A stretch of DNA of 64,000 nucleotides from SAR324 cluster bacterium (GTDB lineage Bacteria; SAR324; XYD2-FULL-50-16): contig JANQGX010000086.1 in assembly GCA_028282885.1 (NCBI GenBank), positions 62,001 through 126,000 of the forward strand. The letters run 5' to 3'. The position numbers and the translations under genes are program-made. Of the stretch, positions 1-9,361 are shown piece after piece. The first letter of the stretch is position 1, and each line of letters starts with the position of its first letter. The notes under the pieces were generated by a model. That model searched no databases. It was not told the DNA's origin and saw only the letters and a program-made list of their open reading frames with translations.

Positions 1-2
1 AG

Positions 3-50
3 TTCGACACGGTTACCGGACATCTCAGCGAACAGGGCAAAGACGACTAG
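3..50 (+). CDS. C-terminal end of an upstream gene (partial, uncertain)
   Basis: The third reading frame is open from the window edge to a TAG at 48-50 and encodes about 15 residues, ending in a polar, acidic tail (GKDD). This looks like the end of a gene starting before the window. The fragment is too short to identify, and the second frame is also open past here, so the call is weak. Confidence 0.25.
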   Translation, partial: FDTVTGHLSEQGKDD

Positions 51-440
51 ATGCATTTATCTTTGTGATTCTCCTGTCAACCCGGGATTCTGATCGGGTT
101 CGCATTCGGTCAATAGCGGCCTGTTGAATTAACAAGTTTAATCAACGACCGTGATCGGTCCCACTGTTTTTTCGAAACATAATCCTTTAACAAAGAACAT
201 TCGGGTGACCGGATTTTGGTACAGCTTAATCGATCATCAATTACATGTAGAAAACCAACCCGAGGATATCTGCAGCAACAATATTTTCAATTCCAAAAAT
301 CTACAATCCACTTTTCTGCTTGCCGAAGGACAGGAAAACGGGTTTGACAGGGGAAAGGTAAAATCCGGTAATTGTTTACCTGTCCCTTAATCCTGCTTTT
401 AACCCGTCGAAATAAAAACTCTTATTATAATCCACTCATC
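51..440. other. Intergenic region, nothing recognised
   Basis: No convincing gene is seen. An open frame of 79 codons at 151-390 has no ribosome site and no protein-like character. The DASS carrier downstream has no clear Shine-Dalgarno sequence before its ATG. Its promoter must lie here if it is not co-transcribed with the upstream gene. Confidence 0.4.
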
Positions 441-1805
441 ATGAAATTTGATAAAAAATACATTTACCTGGGTGCTTTTTTTGTCCTAATACTCCTGACC
501 TGGTTATTCAGGATTTTCGAAATGGTATTCTCCCTGGATTCAGGACAGTCAATTGCCCTGTGTATTCTTTTAATTGCAGCATTTTTGTGGATAACGGAAT
601 GGGTTCCCCTTTTTATCACCAGCATGATCATTCTCTTCCTGCAGGTTGTCTGGTTGTTACCTGTGATCAACCCGGGGGCGGGGAAAGCAGAGCAACAGGT
701 TTATCTTTCACCGTTTTTTTCGGATATTATTCTGCTCTTTCTGGGAGGGTTTGTTTTGGCTTCCATGCTCCATAAATACGGCCTGGATAGTCGAGTTGCC
801 AGTTGGCTTCTCAAAAAAACGGGAACCAGGCCCCCCAGAATTCTCATCGGTATCATGTTGGTATCCGCCGTCCTCTCCATGTGGATGAGTAATACAGCGA
901 CTACGGCCATGATGTTCGCCATTATCCTGCCTATTGTGGATCAGATCCCAAAATCAAACCGGTTTTCCATCGCTTTGTTGCTGGCGATTCCCTTTGCGTG
1001 TAACCTCGGAGGATTGGGTACCCCAATCGGAACACCGCCCAACGCGATTGCCATGAACTACCTGGCTGAAAAAGGATTAACGATCAGCTTTGGTGAATGG
1101 ATGATGGTATCAATACCGTTAATGTTGATGCTCCTGGTTCTGGTATGGGCGCTGCTTTTGAAGATTTTTCCGCCAGGAGATCTGGAAATCAGCTTCCAGG
1201 AACAAAAGAGCGGGGAGATGCTGGTTTCACATTGGATGGTGATCGGCTTATTCCTTATCACTGTCCTGGGTTGGCTGACGACCGAACAACACGGAATTTC
1301 CATCGGAACCGTCAGTATCGTCCCCGTGATCGTTGCCTTCGGACTGGGACTACTCTCGGTTAGAGATTTCAAGAATCTTCCCTGGGACGTTTTATTTATG
1401 GTGGGCGGTGGAATTTGTTTGGGAGTTGGTTTGAAAGAGAGCGGTTTGACGCGGGAGATGATCGAATTGATTCCGACCAAAATCAGCTATTTATGGGTTT
1501 TGGTAGCTTTCCTCTGTCTGGCGGCAGCAATGACGACCTTCATGAGCAATACCGCCACTGCCAACCTGTTGATCCCCATTGCCGTATCCCTGGATTTCAA
1601 TATATTAATGTTTGTCATCCCGATTGCCATGGTTTGCTCCACCGCTATGGCATTACCCATCAGCACACCGCCAAATGCCATTGCTTTCGGTTCCGGTTTG
1701 CTTGAATCAAAAGATATGATCAAGCCCGGATTCTGGATCACCCTGTTTTCGATTTTGATCATCGTTGCTGTAAGCCTGTTTTATCTACCACTATTTGGAT
1801 TTTAG
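441..1805 (+). CDS. DASS/SLC13-family anion:Na+ symporter
   Basis: Inner-membrane secondary carrier of the divalent anion:sodium symporter family (454 aa), which imports dicarboxylates, sulfate or similar anions. It is almost wholly hydrophobic and has the inverted-repeat signature of the family: SNT at residues 150-152 followed by GTPIGTPPNA at 193-202, then a second SNT at 369-371 followed by ISTPPNA at 407-413. In VcINDY these SNT loops bind Na+ and the carboxylate. The frame is open back to a TTG at 372, but the ATG at 441 begins a normal lead-in to the first membrane segment and was chosen. The substrate cannot be told from the sequence. The next gene follows within 10 bases, so the two are probably co-transcribed. 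Confidence 0.88.
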   Translation: MKFDKKYIYLGAFFVLILLTWLFRIFEMVFSLDSGQSIALCILLIAAFLWITEWVPLFITSMIILFLQVVWLLPVINPGAGKAEQQVYLSPFFSDIILLFLGGFVLASMLHKYGLDSRVASWLLKKTGTRPPRILIGIMLVSAVLSMWMSNTATTAMMFAIILPIVDQIPKSNRFSIALLLAIPFACNLGGLGTPIGTPPNAIAMNYLAEKGLTISFGEWMMVSIPLMLMLLVLVWALLLKIFPPGDLEISFQEQKSGEMLVSHWMVIGLFLITVLGWLTTEQHGISIGTVSIVPVIVAFGLGLLSVRDFKNLPWDVLFMVGGGICLGVGLKESGLTREMIELIPTKISYLWVLVAFLCLAAAMTTFMSNTATANLLIPIAVSLDFNILMFVIPIAMVCSTAMALPISTPPNAIAFGSGLLESKDMIKPGFWITLFSILIIVAVSLFYLPLFGF

Positions 1806-1814
1806 GAGAAGATC

Positions 1815-2144
1815 ATGGAAATACACCGTCAAACATGCCAATCATGCGGTTCCAAAAGCCTTCGTAATATCCTTGTCCGGGAACCCGGGAAAAACGACCG
1901 CGTGTTTGTTGAATGCAGGGACTGTGATGAACTGGTCGCCCGTTACATCATTTCGCCCGGCGGATACTACCATCACAAAAAAGGTTATGAATCCTACCTG
2001 CGAAGCCTGATGCGAACCGGCGAGGAACAGATGAGTGGAAAAAACCTGATCAAGCAGTTTAAAAATATGCAGGAAGAGTGTCTGGAAAGATACGCCAAGG
2101 TAAAAGCTGCTATGGAGGAGCAATATCAGGATAGCGATGAATAA
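1815..2144 (+). CDS. Small zinc-ribbon protein
   Basis: 109-aa soluble protein. The N-terminal half carries two CxxC knuckles, CQSC near residue 8 and CRDC near residue 35, as expected for a zinc ribbon. The C-terminal half is charged and helical. A good ribosome site (AGGAGA) overlaps the stop of the DASS carrier 6-8 bases before the ATG, so the gene is likely translated from the same message. I do not recognise a named family and no function is assigned. Confidence 0.75.
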   Translation: MEIHRQTCQSCGSKSLRNILVREPGKNDRVFVECRDCDELVARYIISPGGYYHHKKGYESYLRSLMRTGEEQMSGKNLIKQFKNMQEECLERYAKVKAAMEEQYQDSDE

Positions 2145-2226
2145 CTTGATACAACCCGGTGCACGGAAAACACAGCCCCGGGTTAATGGATTGTCCGGAA
2201 AGAGCGGTAGATTGAGTTGTGAAATG

Positions 2227-2532
2227 TCATTCGGTTTTGACGGTCACTTCATCCGATACAACAATGATATCCATATTGGCTTCGTAAGTTTTCCTGCCGA
2301 TTCCCTTCACTTTCATGATGTCTTCCGGAACAAGGAATTCACCGTTTTTTTCCCGGTACTCAATGATTCTGGCTGCGTAGCTAGGGCCGATCCGCTTGAG
2401 ACTCGTCAACTGCTCAATTCCCGCTGTATTGATGTTGATTTTTTGATCGGCTGCCTGAATGGTAGCAACCGGTGAAAACATTAACAAAAGCGCTAAAAGG
2501 GCAAAACTCAGCATTCTCAATTGCTTTTTCAT
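2227..2532 (-). CDS. Secreted ComEA-like helix-hairpin-helix protein
   Basis: 101-aa protein with a signal peptide (KK, then a hydrophobic stretch, cleavage likely after IQAA near residue 28). One ComEA-type double helix-hairpin-helix domain follows, seen in the phrases ININTAGIEQL, IGPSYAARIIEYR and VKGIGRKTYE. ComEA proteins bind double-stranded DNA in the periplasm during natural uptake. Short stand-alone versions are common in bacteria and are not always competence proteins. A strong ribosome site (AAAGGAG) precedes the ATG. No other competence gene adjoins it, although a TfoX-N protein lies at 40 kb. Confidence 0.85.
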   Translation of the reverse strand: MKKQLRMLSFALLALLLMFSPVATIQAADQKININTAGIEQLTSLKRIGPSYAARIIEYREKNGEFLVPEDIMKVKGIGRKTYEANMDIIVVSDEVTVKTE

Positions 2533-2825
2533 CTTTACTCCTTTGTCTAATCGAATTCATATCTTTATTAGTTAAAAGAAATAAAAAAACGAAACAATGC
2601 CATAGTATTTGAATTCGGTTTGCCCGTGTCAAGATATTTATCCCGCTTAATCAATCAAATATGATACAAACCGGGAAAAAGACTGCTTCAACATCAATGA
2701 ACTTATTTCCAGCAGTTTTTTCTAATTTCGATAATTGCTAATTCTCATCCGATCTGATCGGTCTGACAGACGTATTATCGACAATCGATCCTACTGATTT
2801 TTGCACAGCTGCTTACCTGCTGCTC

Positions 2826-3173
2826 TTAACCATTTAAATCATCCGGAACGCGGGTAGCGCGTTGTTCAAATTCATCTGCCTTGGCATTCAGCCATTTGGC
2901 AAAAGCCCTTGCCTGGAGCGGATTTATCGATATTGCAAAAGGAACTTCCCTGATGATTGAATTTGACGCCGCCGGTTCCCGACTAACAAACTGGAGTTGA
3001 CCGTTTTCCATTATCTCGAATGACTCTTTCTCCGGTAGGGGATGTCTCTCTTTGTAACAATTGATTACCAGATCTCCGGTTGGTGTCAGGGTACCCTGGA
3101 AACCGGAAACGGAGTATATTTTGTATTCGGTCGACAATCTATATTCAAATTCAATTTTTTTCTGATCGTTCAT
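2826..3173 (-). CDS. Hypothetical protein
   Basis: 115-aa soluble protein with no signal peptide or membrane segment. It alternates short beta-like stretches with a C-terminal amphipathic helix (about residues 85-110). AAAGGA sits 6 bases before the ATG. I do not recognise the family. Confidence 0.6.
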   Translation of the reverse strand: MNDQKKIEFEYRLSTEYKIYSVSGFQGTLTPTGDLVINCYKERHPLPEKESFEIMENGQLQFVSREPAASNSIIREVPFAISINPLQARAFAKWLNAKADEFEQRATRVPDDLNG

Positions 3174-3553
3174 TCGAGTCCTTTGTTGATCGGCTTGTTC
3201 AATTTAACATACGGCCTGATAGAATAGAAAAACTGAGCATACACCTGTATTAAATGTTCAGGCTTTTCTAAAAACAGCTTAATTTGCTATAACACTTTCA
3301 GGATAAGAAGACTTGGTTTATGTAAGGTGATTTAATCTAACAAATCGGCTTCGGTTTTACTATTGAGAATATCATTTCAGGTATCACTTCGCGCAATCTG
3401 CTACTTGCAGGAGACAACCAGATCACTTTCCAATCTAAATCCTGGAGGCGATGAGAAACCGCGATTGTTCAGTGATTTAACGAAGCCTGGCAGATTGTTT
3501 TTTGACAGTCACCCGAAAACATTTCACGCCCGGAAGATAAGGAAATACTCAAT
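3174..3553. other. Divergent intergenic region
   Basis: Separates two hypothetical genes transcribed outwards. It is AT-rich and should hold both promoters. No repeat, RNA or clear operator was seen. Confidence 0.35.
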
Positions 3554-3853
3554 ATGGTAAATCCGGAAACAGACAAAAAAGCCGGATCGAGAAAGAAAGT
3601 CACCAAAGTAACCATTGATCGGATTCTCAGCATCAAGGTAACTGAGAAAAGATTCACCGAAATGAGAAGTGGAAGACATTTCGAGTTTACAAAGGTACGA
3701 ATCCCGCCTGCCAAACAGAACAGAATGAAAATAGGCGATACCATCTACGCCAAAAACCCTTCCGGACAATCAAAAGCACTTGAATTTCTCACTATGGACA
3801 AACAGAAAGGATATGAGGAGGATCAGGTTGACGTCATTGTGAAAGTGATTTGA
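3554..3853 (+). CDS. Small basic hypothetical protein
   Basis: 99-aa protein with a Lys/Arg-rich first 25 residues, then a beta-rich core. The pattern (basic tail, short strands, a 'KIGDTIYAK' turn) is compatible with a nucleic-acid-binding beta fold, but no family is recognised. ATAAGGA lies about 8 bases before the ATG. Its last 20 bases overlap the 3' end of recD on the opposite strand, a tail-to-tail arrangement. Confidence 0.6.
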   Translation: MVNPETDKKAGSRKKVTKVTIDRILSIKVTEKRFTEMRSGRHFEFTKVRIPPAKQNRMKIGDTIYAKNPSGQSKALEFLTMDKQKGYEEDQVDVIVKVI

Positions 3854-5702
3854 GTCCGTCTTTGAGGCCGGAGGCCCGTTCCACCTTTCGGGTAACAGCC
3901 TGGCAAAGAACCTGTTTGTCAGACCAGAGCATCAACCCTTTCCTGGCACGGGTTATGGCCGTATACAGCAATTCCCGGCTTAAGAATGAGGAAGCAGACT
4001 CCTTCAATACGATGACCACCTCATCAAATTCGGATCCCTGGGATTCATGTACCGTTAAAGCATAAGCCGATTCATGGCGAGGTAACCTGACCGGAGTAAT
4101 GGATTTAAAATTCCCTTCTTCGGTTTTGAAAAACACTTTCAGTTCTCCATTCTCATCTTTTCTTATCAGGCCGGTATCTCCGTTAAAAAGGCCAACACTA
4201 TAGTCATTCTCTTTGATGATGACCAACCGTCCCTGGTAGAATCGGTCAACCCGGTTTATCAGCCCACGCTCTTTCAGAATCTCCTCAACCATACCATTGA
4301 GCTGGGCCACACCATAGGTACCCAGCCTGTGGGAGCAGAGTATTCTAAACCGGTTATAGGTGTCAAATGCCCTTTCAAGAGATTCAGCTTTAATTGCAGA
4401 TTCAAAATGGTTGGAAACCACACGTTGTAATTCCTTTTTTAAATTTTGAACGGCGGGAAGATCGCTTACTGTAACCCACTCCTGTGCTTTGTCACCCAGG
4501 ATAGCCATTGCCTGCTCTACGTCACCCTCATTAATTGCATGGCTCAAGTCCCCTATTCCGGAATCACTGGCGAATCGATAACTATGATGTAACTCCACAA
4601 TATGATCCGAAAGGGCAAAACTATTTCCCGTGCCCTTTGTTATCGGCGAAACCGATATCGCTTCACCGGTCATTTGCTGATAACGCTGTTGCATTTCGGC
4701 GGAGAACTGGTTGATGTCAGCGGCATCACAAATATCACCAAGAACGGAGCCAGCTTCCACAGAAGACAACTGATTTCTGTCTCCCAGGAGAACTACATTC
4801 GTTTCCGGAGCGAGGGCATCCATCAACCTGGACATTAATGAGAGTGAAACCATTGACGCTTCATCGACAATTAGTACATCTGTCACCAGGGGATTATCCC
4901 GGTTATACCTGAACCGGGTTAAATCTCCGGACGCGCCCAGCAAACGATGGATGGTTGTTGCTTCAAATCTCTTGAACTCCTGACCGCAGTCTTTCCTGTT
5001 AAGCAATTGCCCGGACCGGCTGATAGATTCCTGTAATCTAGCTGCTGCTTTGCCCGTAGGCGCGCATATGGAGATACGTGTGTCCGGCTTCTCTTTTATC
5101 AGAAGGGTTATAATTGATGCCACCGTATAGGTTTTCCCGGTACCGGGCCCTCCTGATATCACGCAGAATTTACCTGACAAGGCAGTAAAAGCAGCTATTT
5201 TCTGCCAGTTCGGAATGGTGTGGCTACTCTTGAACAGTCGATTGAGCTCTTCGCCGTTCCGGGATGATCTTGCAAAATTGGAAACCTCCAGACGAAGACT
5301 GATTGACTCAATCAGATTGCGTTCATAAGACCAGTAGCGATAAAAGTAAAGACGTCCGGCATCGTCAAGAATCAGCGGTTTGTATTCACCCGGTGTTCCG
5401 ACAACAGAGGATTGGGAAAGAGCTGCAATCCAGTCCGAATACCCGGGAGTTACCAACTCCGGATGACTGCTTTCATTCATGCCCCGGCTTTCCCGAAGAA
5501 GCTCCATCAAGGAATGTTCAGATACCTCTTTAAGATCGAGACAGATATGGCGTCGACTGGCGGAAAACCGACTAAGAAGGGCTGCCGCTAAAAGGAGAGA
5601 CGGATTGTCCTCTCCACCTGCCAATTGGGTCATCAATTCCGCAAGGCGAATATCAATGGCGTCAAAATAAGGTTTCAGCGATTGCGGTTTGATCTTAAGC
5701 AT
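3834..5702 (-). CDS. recD: Exodeoxyribonuclease V alpha subunit, RecD helicase
   Basis: 622-aa SF1B 5'-to-3' helicase, the fast motor of RecBCD, which processes double-strand ends for RecA loading. Walker A is GGPGTGKT at residues 184-191, Walker B/motif II is VDEAS at about 279-283, and the C-terminal UvrD-C2 domain has the VHESQGSEFDEV box and the terminal AITRAR motif. Length matches E. coli RecD. Its ATG overlaps the recB stop by 8 bases, so the two are translationally coupled. It is the last gene of a recC-recB-recD operon. Confidence 0.95.
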   Translation of the reverse strand: MLKIKPQSLKPYFDAIDIRLAELMTQLAGGEDNPSLLLAAALLSRFSASRRHICLDLKEVSEHSLMELLRESRGMNESSHPELVTPGYSDWIAALSQSSVVGTPGEYKPLILDDAGRLYFYRYWSYERNLIESISLRLEVSNFARSSRNGEELNRLFKSSHTIPNWQKIAAFTALSGKFCVISGGPGTGKTYTVASIITLLIKEKPDTRISICAPTGKAAARLQESISRSGQLLNRKDCGQEFKRFEATTIHRLLGASGDLTRFRYNRDNPLVTDVLIVDEASMVSLSLMSRLMDALAPETNVVLLGDRNQLSSVEAGSVLGDICDAADINQFSAEMQQRYQQMTGEAISVSPITKGTGNSFALSDHIVELHHSYRFASDSGIGDLSHAINEGDVEQAMAILGDKAQEWVTVSDLPAVQNLKKELQRVVSNHFESAIKAESLERAFDTYNRFRILCSHRLGTYGVAQLNGMVEEILKERGLINRVDRFYQGRLVIIKENDYSVGLFNGDTGLIRKDENGELKVFFKTEEGNFKSITPVRLPRHESAYALTVHESQGSEFDEVVIVLKESASSFLSRELLYTAITRARKGLMLWSDKQVLCQAVTRKVERASGLKDGLKSLSQ

Positions 5703-8700
5703 TTTCCTGCCTGGTTTCCGTTCTGATCATCCTGCTGAATGCGTCTATCAGACCTTTGGAGGGAAGATCTGCATAAACACCGCACCCCGGGTGATCCGGA
5801 TGAATCCCTCTCACAAACAGGTAAAAGACCCCTCCGAAATGCTCTTCATATCGATAATGCGGGAGACGGTGGGTCAAGTATTGGTTGAGGGCGACAATGT
5901 AAATATAATATTGCAGATCGTAGAAATTGTTTTTCATCACCGGGTCCAATCTTTCCGGACTATAATCCCCGTAATGTGATCCCAGGTAATTGGTTTTCCA
6001 GTCGATAATGTAATAACGCCCGTGACTGTTGAAAATCAGGTCGATATATCCATGCATGAATCCCTCAATCGCATGAAATCCCAAACCAGCGATCCTTTCG
6101 GATAAGTCTTTGTCATCGACCTTCGTCATTCCGTCATTTTTCTTAAAAAAGTTGCTCAATATTTCCGGTGACAATTTTCCAATGGGATAGTGAAATTCAA
6201 ATTCAACCAGTTTTGAATCCGCACCGATTTCAGATAGTGAGGTTGTCCCGAAACCAGTTCCGAGAGGCACCTGCAACACGTGGCCTATCATTTTCAACAC
6301 CCTTTCCACAAAAGAACCTGACTCTTCTTCACCGGGATTGAGAAGATTGTAGCGAATTAACTCCTCTGCTATTACCGGCTTCATTTCTTCGAGTGATTGG
6401 GAGGTATAGTCAATCTTTTCAAAAATGGCGTGAACACACGTTCCGGGGACTCTTCCCCGTGGAAAAGTGAAAAAGGAATCGGGATCAGGATCGGGTTCCC
6501 GGACAGTTGCAGCAGTCTCTGTCTCATCATTTAACAAGAGCTTCTCTTCAACTGTCTCATGGCGATAGCTTTCACCTGACACAAACCTCGAATAGCTGGC
6601 AATACCCCAGTTTCTGAGCCATGGATTACTTCCTGAATAAGTTCGACAGTTTAAATCATCTTTGTGATCGGCGAAGGATTGCTGAAAATATAGTGATTGA
6701 AGGTTATTTTCATATAGATCGAGCGTTATGGTTTTACCAGCGAATCCATCAGCTTTATGCCTCATTTTTTCGTTATCAAATGAGGCTTTTGCCTTTTGGA
6801 AATTGCTGAAACCCGATTCAATCCCTGAATAGCCACCGTTCAGGATATAATCGATAGCGTTAACAGATCTGGCACCGATTTTTCCACAAACCAGGTAACA
6901 GCGGTTTCGGGCTCGGGTCAGTGCAACATACAATAACCGCAGTTTGTCGGAAAGCTCTTCGATTCGCACGAGTTCCAACTCCTCATCTTCTATTGAATCT
7001 GCATCGATCTGTAGAAAGAGTTTCCCGTTTTTGTGGAAGATCAGATCGTTGGGTTTGGCCGATACTCCCCTTTGCCACATAAAAGGACAAAAAACGATCG
7101 GATATTCCAATCCTTTGCTTTTAAACACTGTGGATATTCGGATCGCCTGATCATCCCGCTCCAGCCTCAACTCATTCTCTTCTTTCGCCTCGGGAGCAAA
7201 TCTCTGGCCGTAAATCCAGGACAATAAACCGTTAATACCTTTCTTGTTTCCTGTGCTCTCCCCGTGGATCAGCTCCGTCAAATGAAGGATATTGGTCAAT
7301 CTGCGTTCACCGCCGGGCAGGGATAACAGGTTTTCCCTTATCTGATAATCTGACATCATCTGACGAAACATACGAATAAAACCGCGATTTCGCCAGATAT
7401 CATGATAGTCCAGAAATGCCTTGACATGAACCTCGCTCCCGCCCGAGTTCTGATCATCCTCTATCAGCGATCTAATCGCTTCGCCGTTAAATCCCAGCAT
7501 TTTTGTTGCAAGGGCGGTATTCAAGCGAACCATCCTTGTTGGAGCGGCAACCGCCAGCATAACCTTATGAATCTCATCCGCCTCTTCCGATTGAAACACA
7601 TTTCCGCTTTTCGTAATGACAGCCGGGATATTGGCAGTAATTAGATGATCTTTTAACGACGCCGCATCGTCATTTTTGAGTACCAGAATCGCCAGATCGG
7701 AGGGTTGCAACGGACGATCACCAATTCGCGCTTTTCCCTGCTTTGAAAGTTGGAGCAGTCTGTGAACTTCACTGACAACCGCATTCGTTGCCCGCCTCCC
7801 GGCTTCCTCCAGATTCATGGGTTTGGCTGGCCCCGAATCCTCTTTGTTTTGAAGATACCAGACCAGAAGATTGTCCGGGGCTTCTCCGTCAATATACAAA
7901 GGCTCGAGATTACCCTTGCTTTCGGAAGTCGATTGAGAGGGACCGAACCTGATGGCTTCCCCGGCTGCAAAAGGATCTTCCGTTTCGGAAAAGAGACGGT
8001 TTAGATTGTCCACCAAACCGGACTCAGAGCGCCAGTTGGTGTCCAGGGTAAACCGATTTTGAGAATCGATGGATGAAGATGCCTCAAAATAGGAATGAAC
8101 ATCAGCCCCCCTAAAAGAGTAGATAGCCTGCTTGGGATCACCGATGTAAAACAGGGTGGCGTGGCCTTCAAACAGTTTCCGGAAAATCTCATATTGTACG
8201 GGATCTGTGTCTTGAAATTCATCCACAAGAACAGCCGAAAAAGACCTACGCATGATCTCCCTGAACTGACTACCAGATTCTCTAGATCGAACCGCATCCC
8301 GCACAGATAACAACAGGTCGTCAAAGGATTGCAGATTCTGTCCGTTTTTCCTGTGCGCAAGTTCTTGCAGCAGAAAAGCGATGAAATCCCTTTTGAGTTC
8401 AACCAGCAATCTTTTTCGCAAGGTTAAAAACAGCTCGCATAGCCTGAAAAAGGGGTGTGTGGGTGGTTCATGTTTTTTCTTCACGGAACCTGCCAAGGTG
8501 CTTTCCGCAAATTTTTCCAGCACTTCGGGAATAACAGAAACAAGCGTACCTGCTACAATCCGTTGCATTTTCAAAAACACCTCTTCCAGCAAGTCAGGAT
8601 GGTAGTTTTTTTTCGATCTGCTTAATCCCTTGTCTTCCAGCAAAATGTCACGAATCGATTTTTCGGATTTTGTCCACTCACTCTTCACGGCTTCGAGATT

Positions 8701-9351
8701 GTCAAGAAGTGCCTGTGAACTCTCTGAGTGAACTGAGGGAAGCAACTCCGCGGTGGGATATCTCAGGATGAGATTGGCCAGTTGCATCAGGCCATCGGAA
8801 TCGAGCCCCCCCCCGCGTGCAATGACAGCTAAAACAGGTGAGGTTTCGCTGAACCTGACACGTTGAAAATCATCCACAATCTCCTGAATCAGATGTTGTT
8901 GATCGTTGATCAGTTCCAGATCAAACAGCGAAGAGGTTTCAAATGAAAACTCATTGAGGATTTTTCTGCAAAACCCATGAATGGTATGAATAGCAGCTTC
9001 ATCAAACCTGACAATTGCCCGATTCAGCAGGGAACGATAACGATGAAGTGATGTGGCAGGAAGTGAATCGTCAATTAATCCATCCAAAACACTACCAGGA
9101 ATTTTCCCTCCTTGACTACAGAGTTTGTGTGCCTGCCGGAGGTTACCGCGAATCCGGTCTATCAGCTCCTTGGTTGCAGCTTCCGTGAACGTCACAACTA
9201 AAATCTCTCTGACATCCAGGCCTTTTTCGAGGATTAACCTGAGATATAGCCGTGAGATGGTAAATGTTTTTCCGGTTCCCGCACTGGCTTCGATCAGGTT
9301 GACGCCGTCCAGTGATACCGTATTGATATCGAATTTTCGGTTATCGGTCAT
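5695..9351 (-). CDS. recB: Exodeoxyribonuclease V beta subunit, RecB helicase-nuclease
   Basis: 1218-aa SF1A 3'-to-5' helicase with a C-terminal nuclease. Walker A is at residues 22-29 (ASAGTGKT). Motif II reads VDEFQDTDP, followed by IGDPKQAIYSFRGAD, and the C-terminal helicase motifs are FKSKGLEYP and YVALTRAR. The nuclease domain keeps the catalytic GYIDLI and IIDWKTN boxes, so DNA cutting should be intact. The frame is open 62 codons further upstream inside recC, but the start chosen here has a near-perfect ribosome site (AAAGGAGG) and lies 10 bases after the recC stop. It overlaps recD by 8 bases. Confidence 0.96.
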   Translation of the reverse strand: MTDNRKFDINTVSLDGVNLIEASAGTGKTFTISRLYLRLILEKGLDVREILVVTFTEAATKELIDRIRGNLRQAHKLCSQGGKIPGSVLDGLIDDSLPATSLHRYRSLLNRAIVRFDEAAIHTIHGFCRKILNEFSFETSSLFDLELINDQQHLIQEIVDDFQRVRFSETSPVLAVIARGGGLDSDGLMQLANLILRYPTAELLPSVHSESSQALLDNLEAVKSEWTKSEKSIRDILLEDKGLSRSKKNYHPDLLEEVFLKMQRIVAGTLVSVIPEVLEKFAESTLAGSVKKKHEPPTHPFFRLCELFLTLRKRLLVELKRDFIAFLLQELAHRKNGQNLQSFDDLLLSVRDAVRSRESGSQFREIMRRSFSAVLVDEFQDTDPVQYEIFRKLFEGHATLFYIGDPKQAIYSFRGADVHSYFEASSSIDSQNRFTLDTNWRSESGLVDNLNRLFSETEDPFAAGEAIRFGPSQSTSESKGNLEPLYIDGEAPDNLLVWYLQNKEDSGPAKPMNLEEAGRRATNAVVSEVHRLLQLSKQGKARIGDRPLQPSDLAILVLKNDDAASLKDHLITANIPAVITKSGNVFQSEEADEIHKVMLAVAAPTRMVRLNTALATKMLGFNGEAIRSLIEDDQNSGGSEVHVKAFLDYHDIWRNRGFIRMFRQMMSDYQIRENLLSLPGGERRLTNILHLTELIHGESTGNKKGINGLLSWIYGQRFAPEAKEENELRLERDDQAIRISTVFKSKGLEYPIVFCPFMWQRGVSAKPNDLIFHKNGKLFLQIDADSIEDEELELVRIEELSDKLRLLYVALTRARNRCYLVCGKIGARSVNAIDYILNGGYSGIESGFSNFQKAKASFDNEKMRHKADGFAGKTITLDLYENNLQSLYFQQSFADHKDDLNCRTYSGSNPWLRNWGIASYSRFVSGESYRHETVEEKLLLNDETETAATVREPDPDPDSFFTFPRGRVPGTCVHAIFEKIDYTSQSLEEMKPVIAEELIRYNLLNPGEEESGSFVERVLKMIGHVLQVPLGTGFGTTSLSEIGADSKLVEFEFHYPIGKLSPEILSNFFKKNDGMTKVDDKDLSERIAGLGFHAIEGFMHGYIDLIFNSHGRYYIIDWKTNYLGSHYGDYSPERLDPVMKNNFYDLQYYIYIVALNQYLTHRLPHYRYEEHFGGVFYLFVRGIHPDHPGCGVYADLPSKGLIDAFSRMIRTETRQENA

Positions 9352-9361
9352 AGGCCTCCTT

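Noticed and set aside
151..390. 79-codon open frame
   Set aside because: No ribosome site, no domain and residue use unlike the neighbouring genes.
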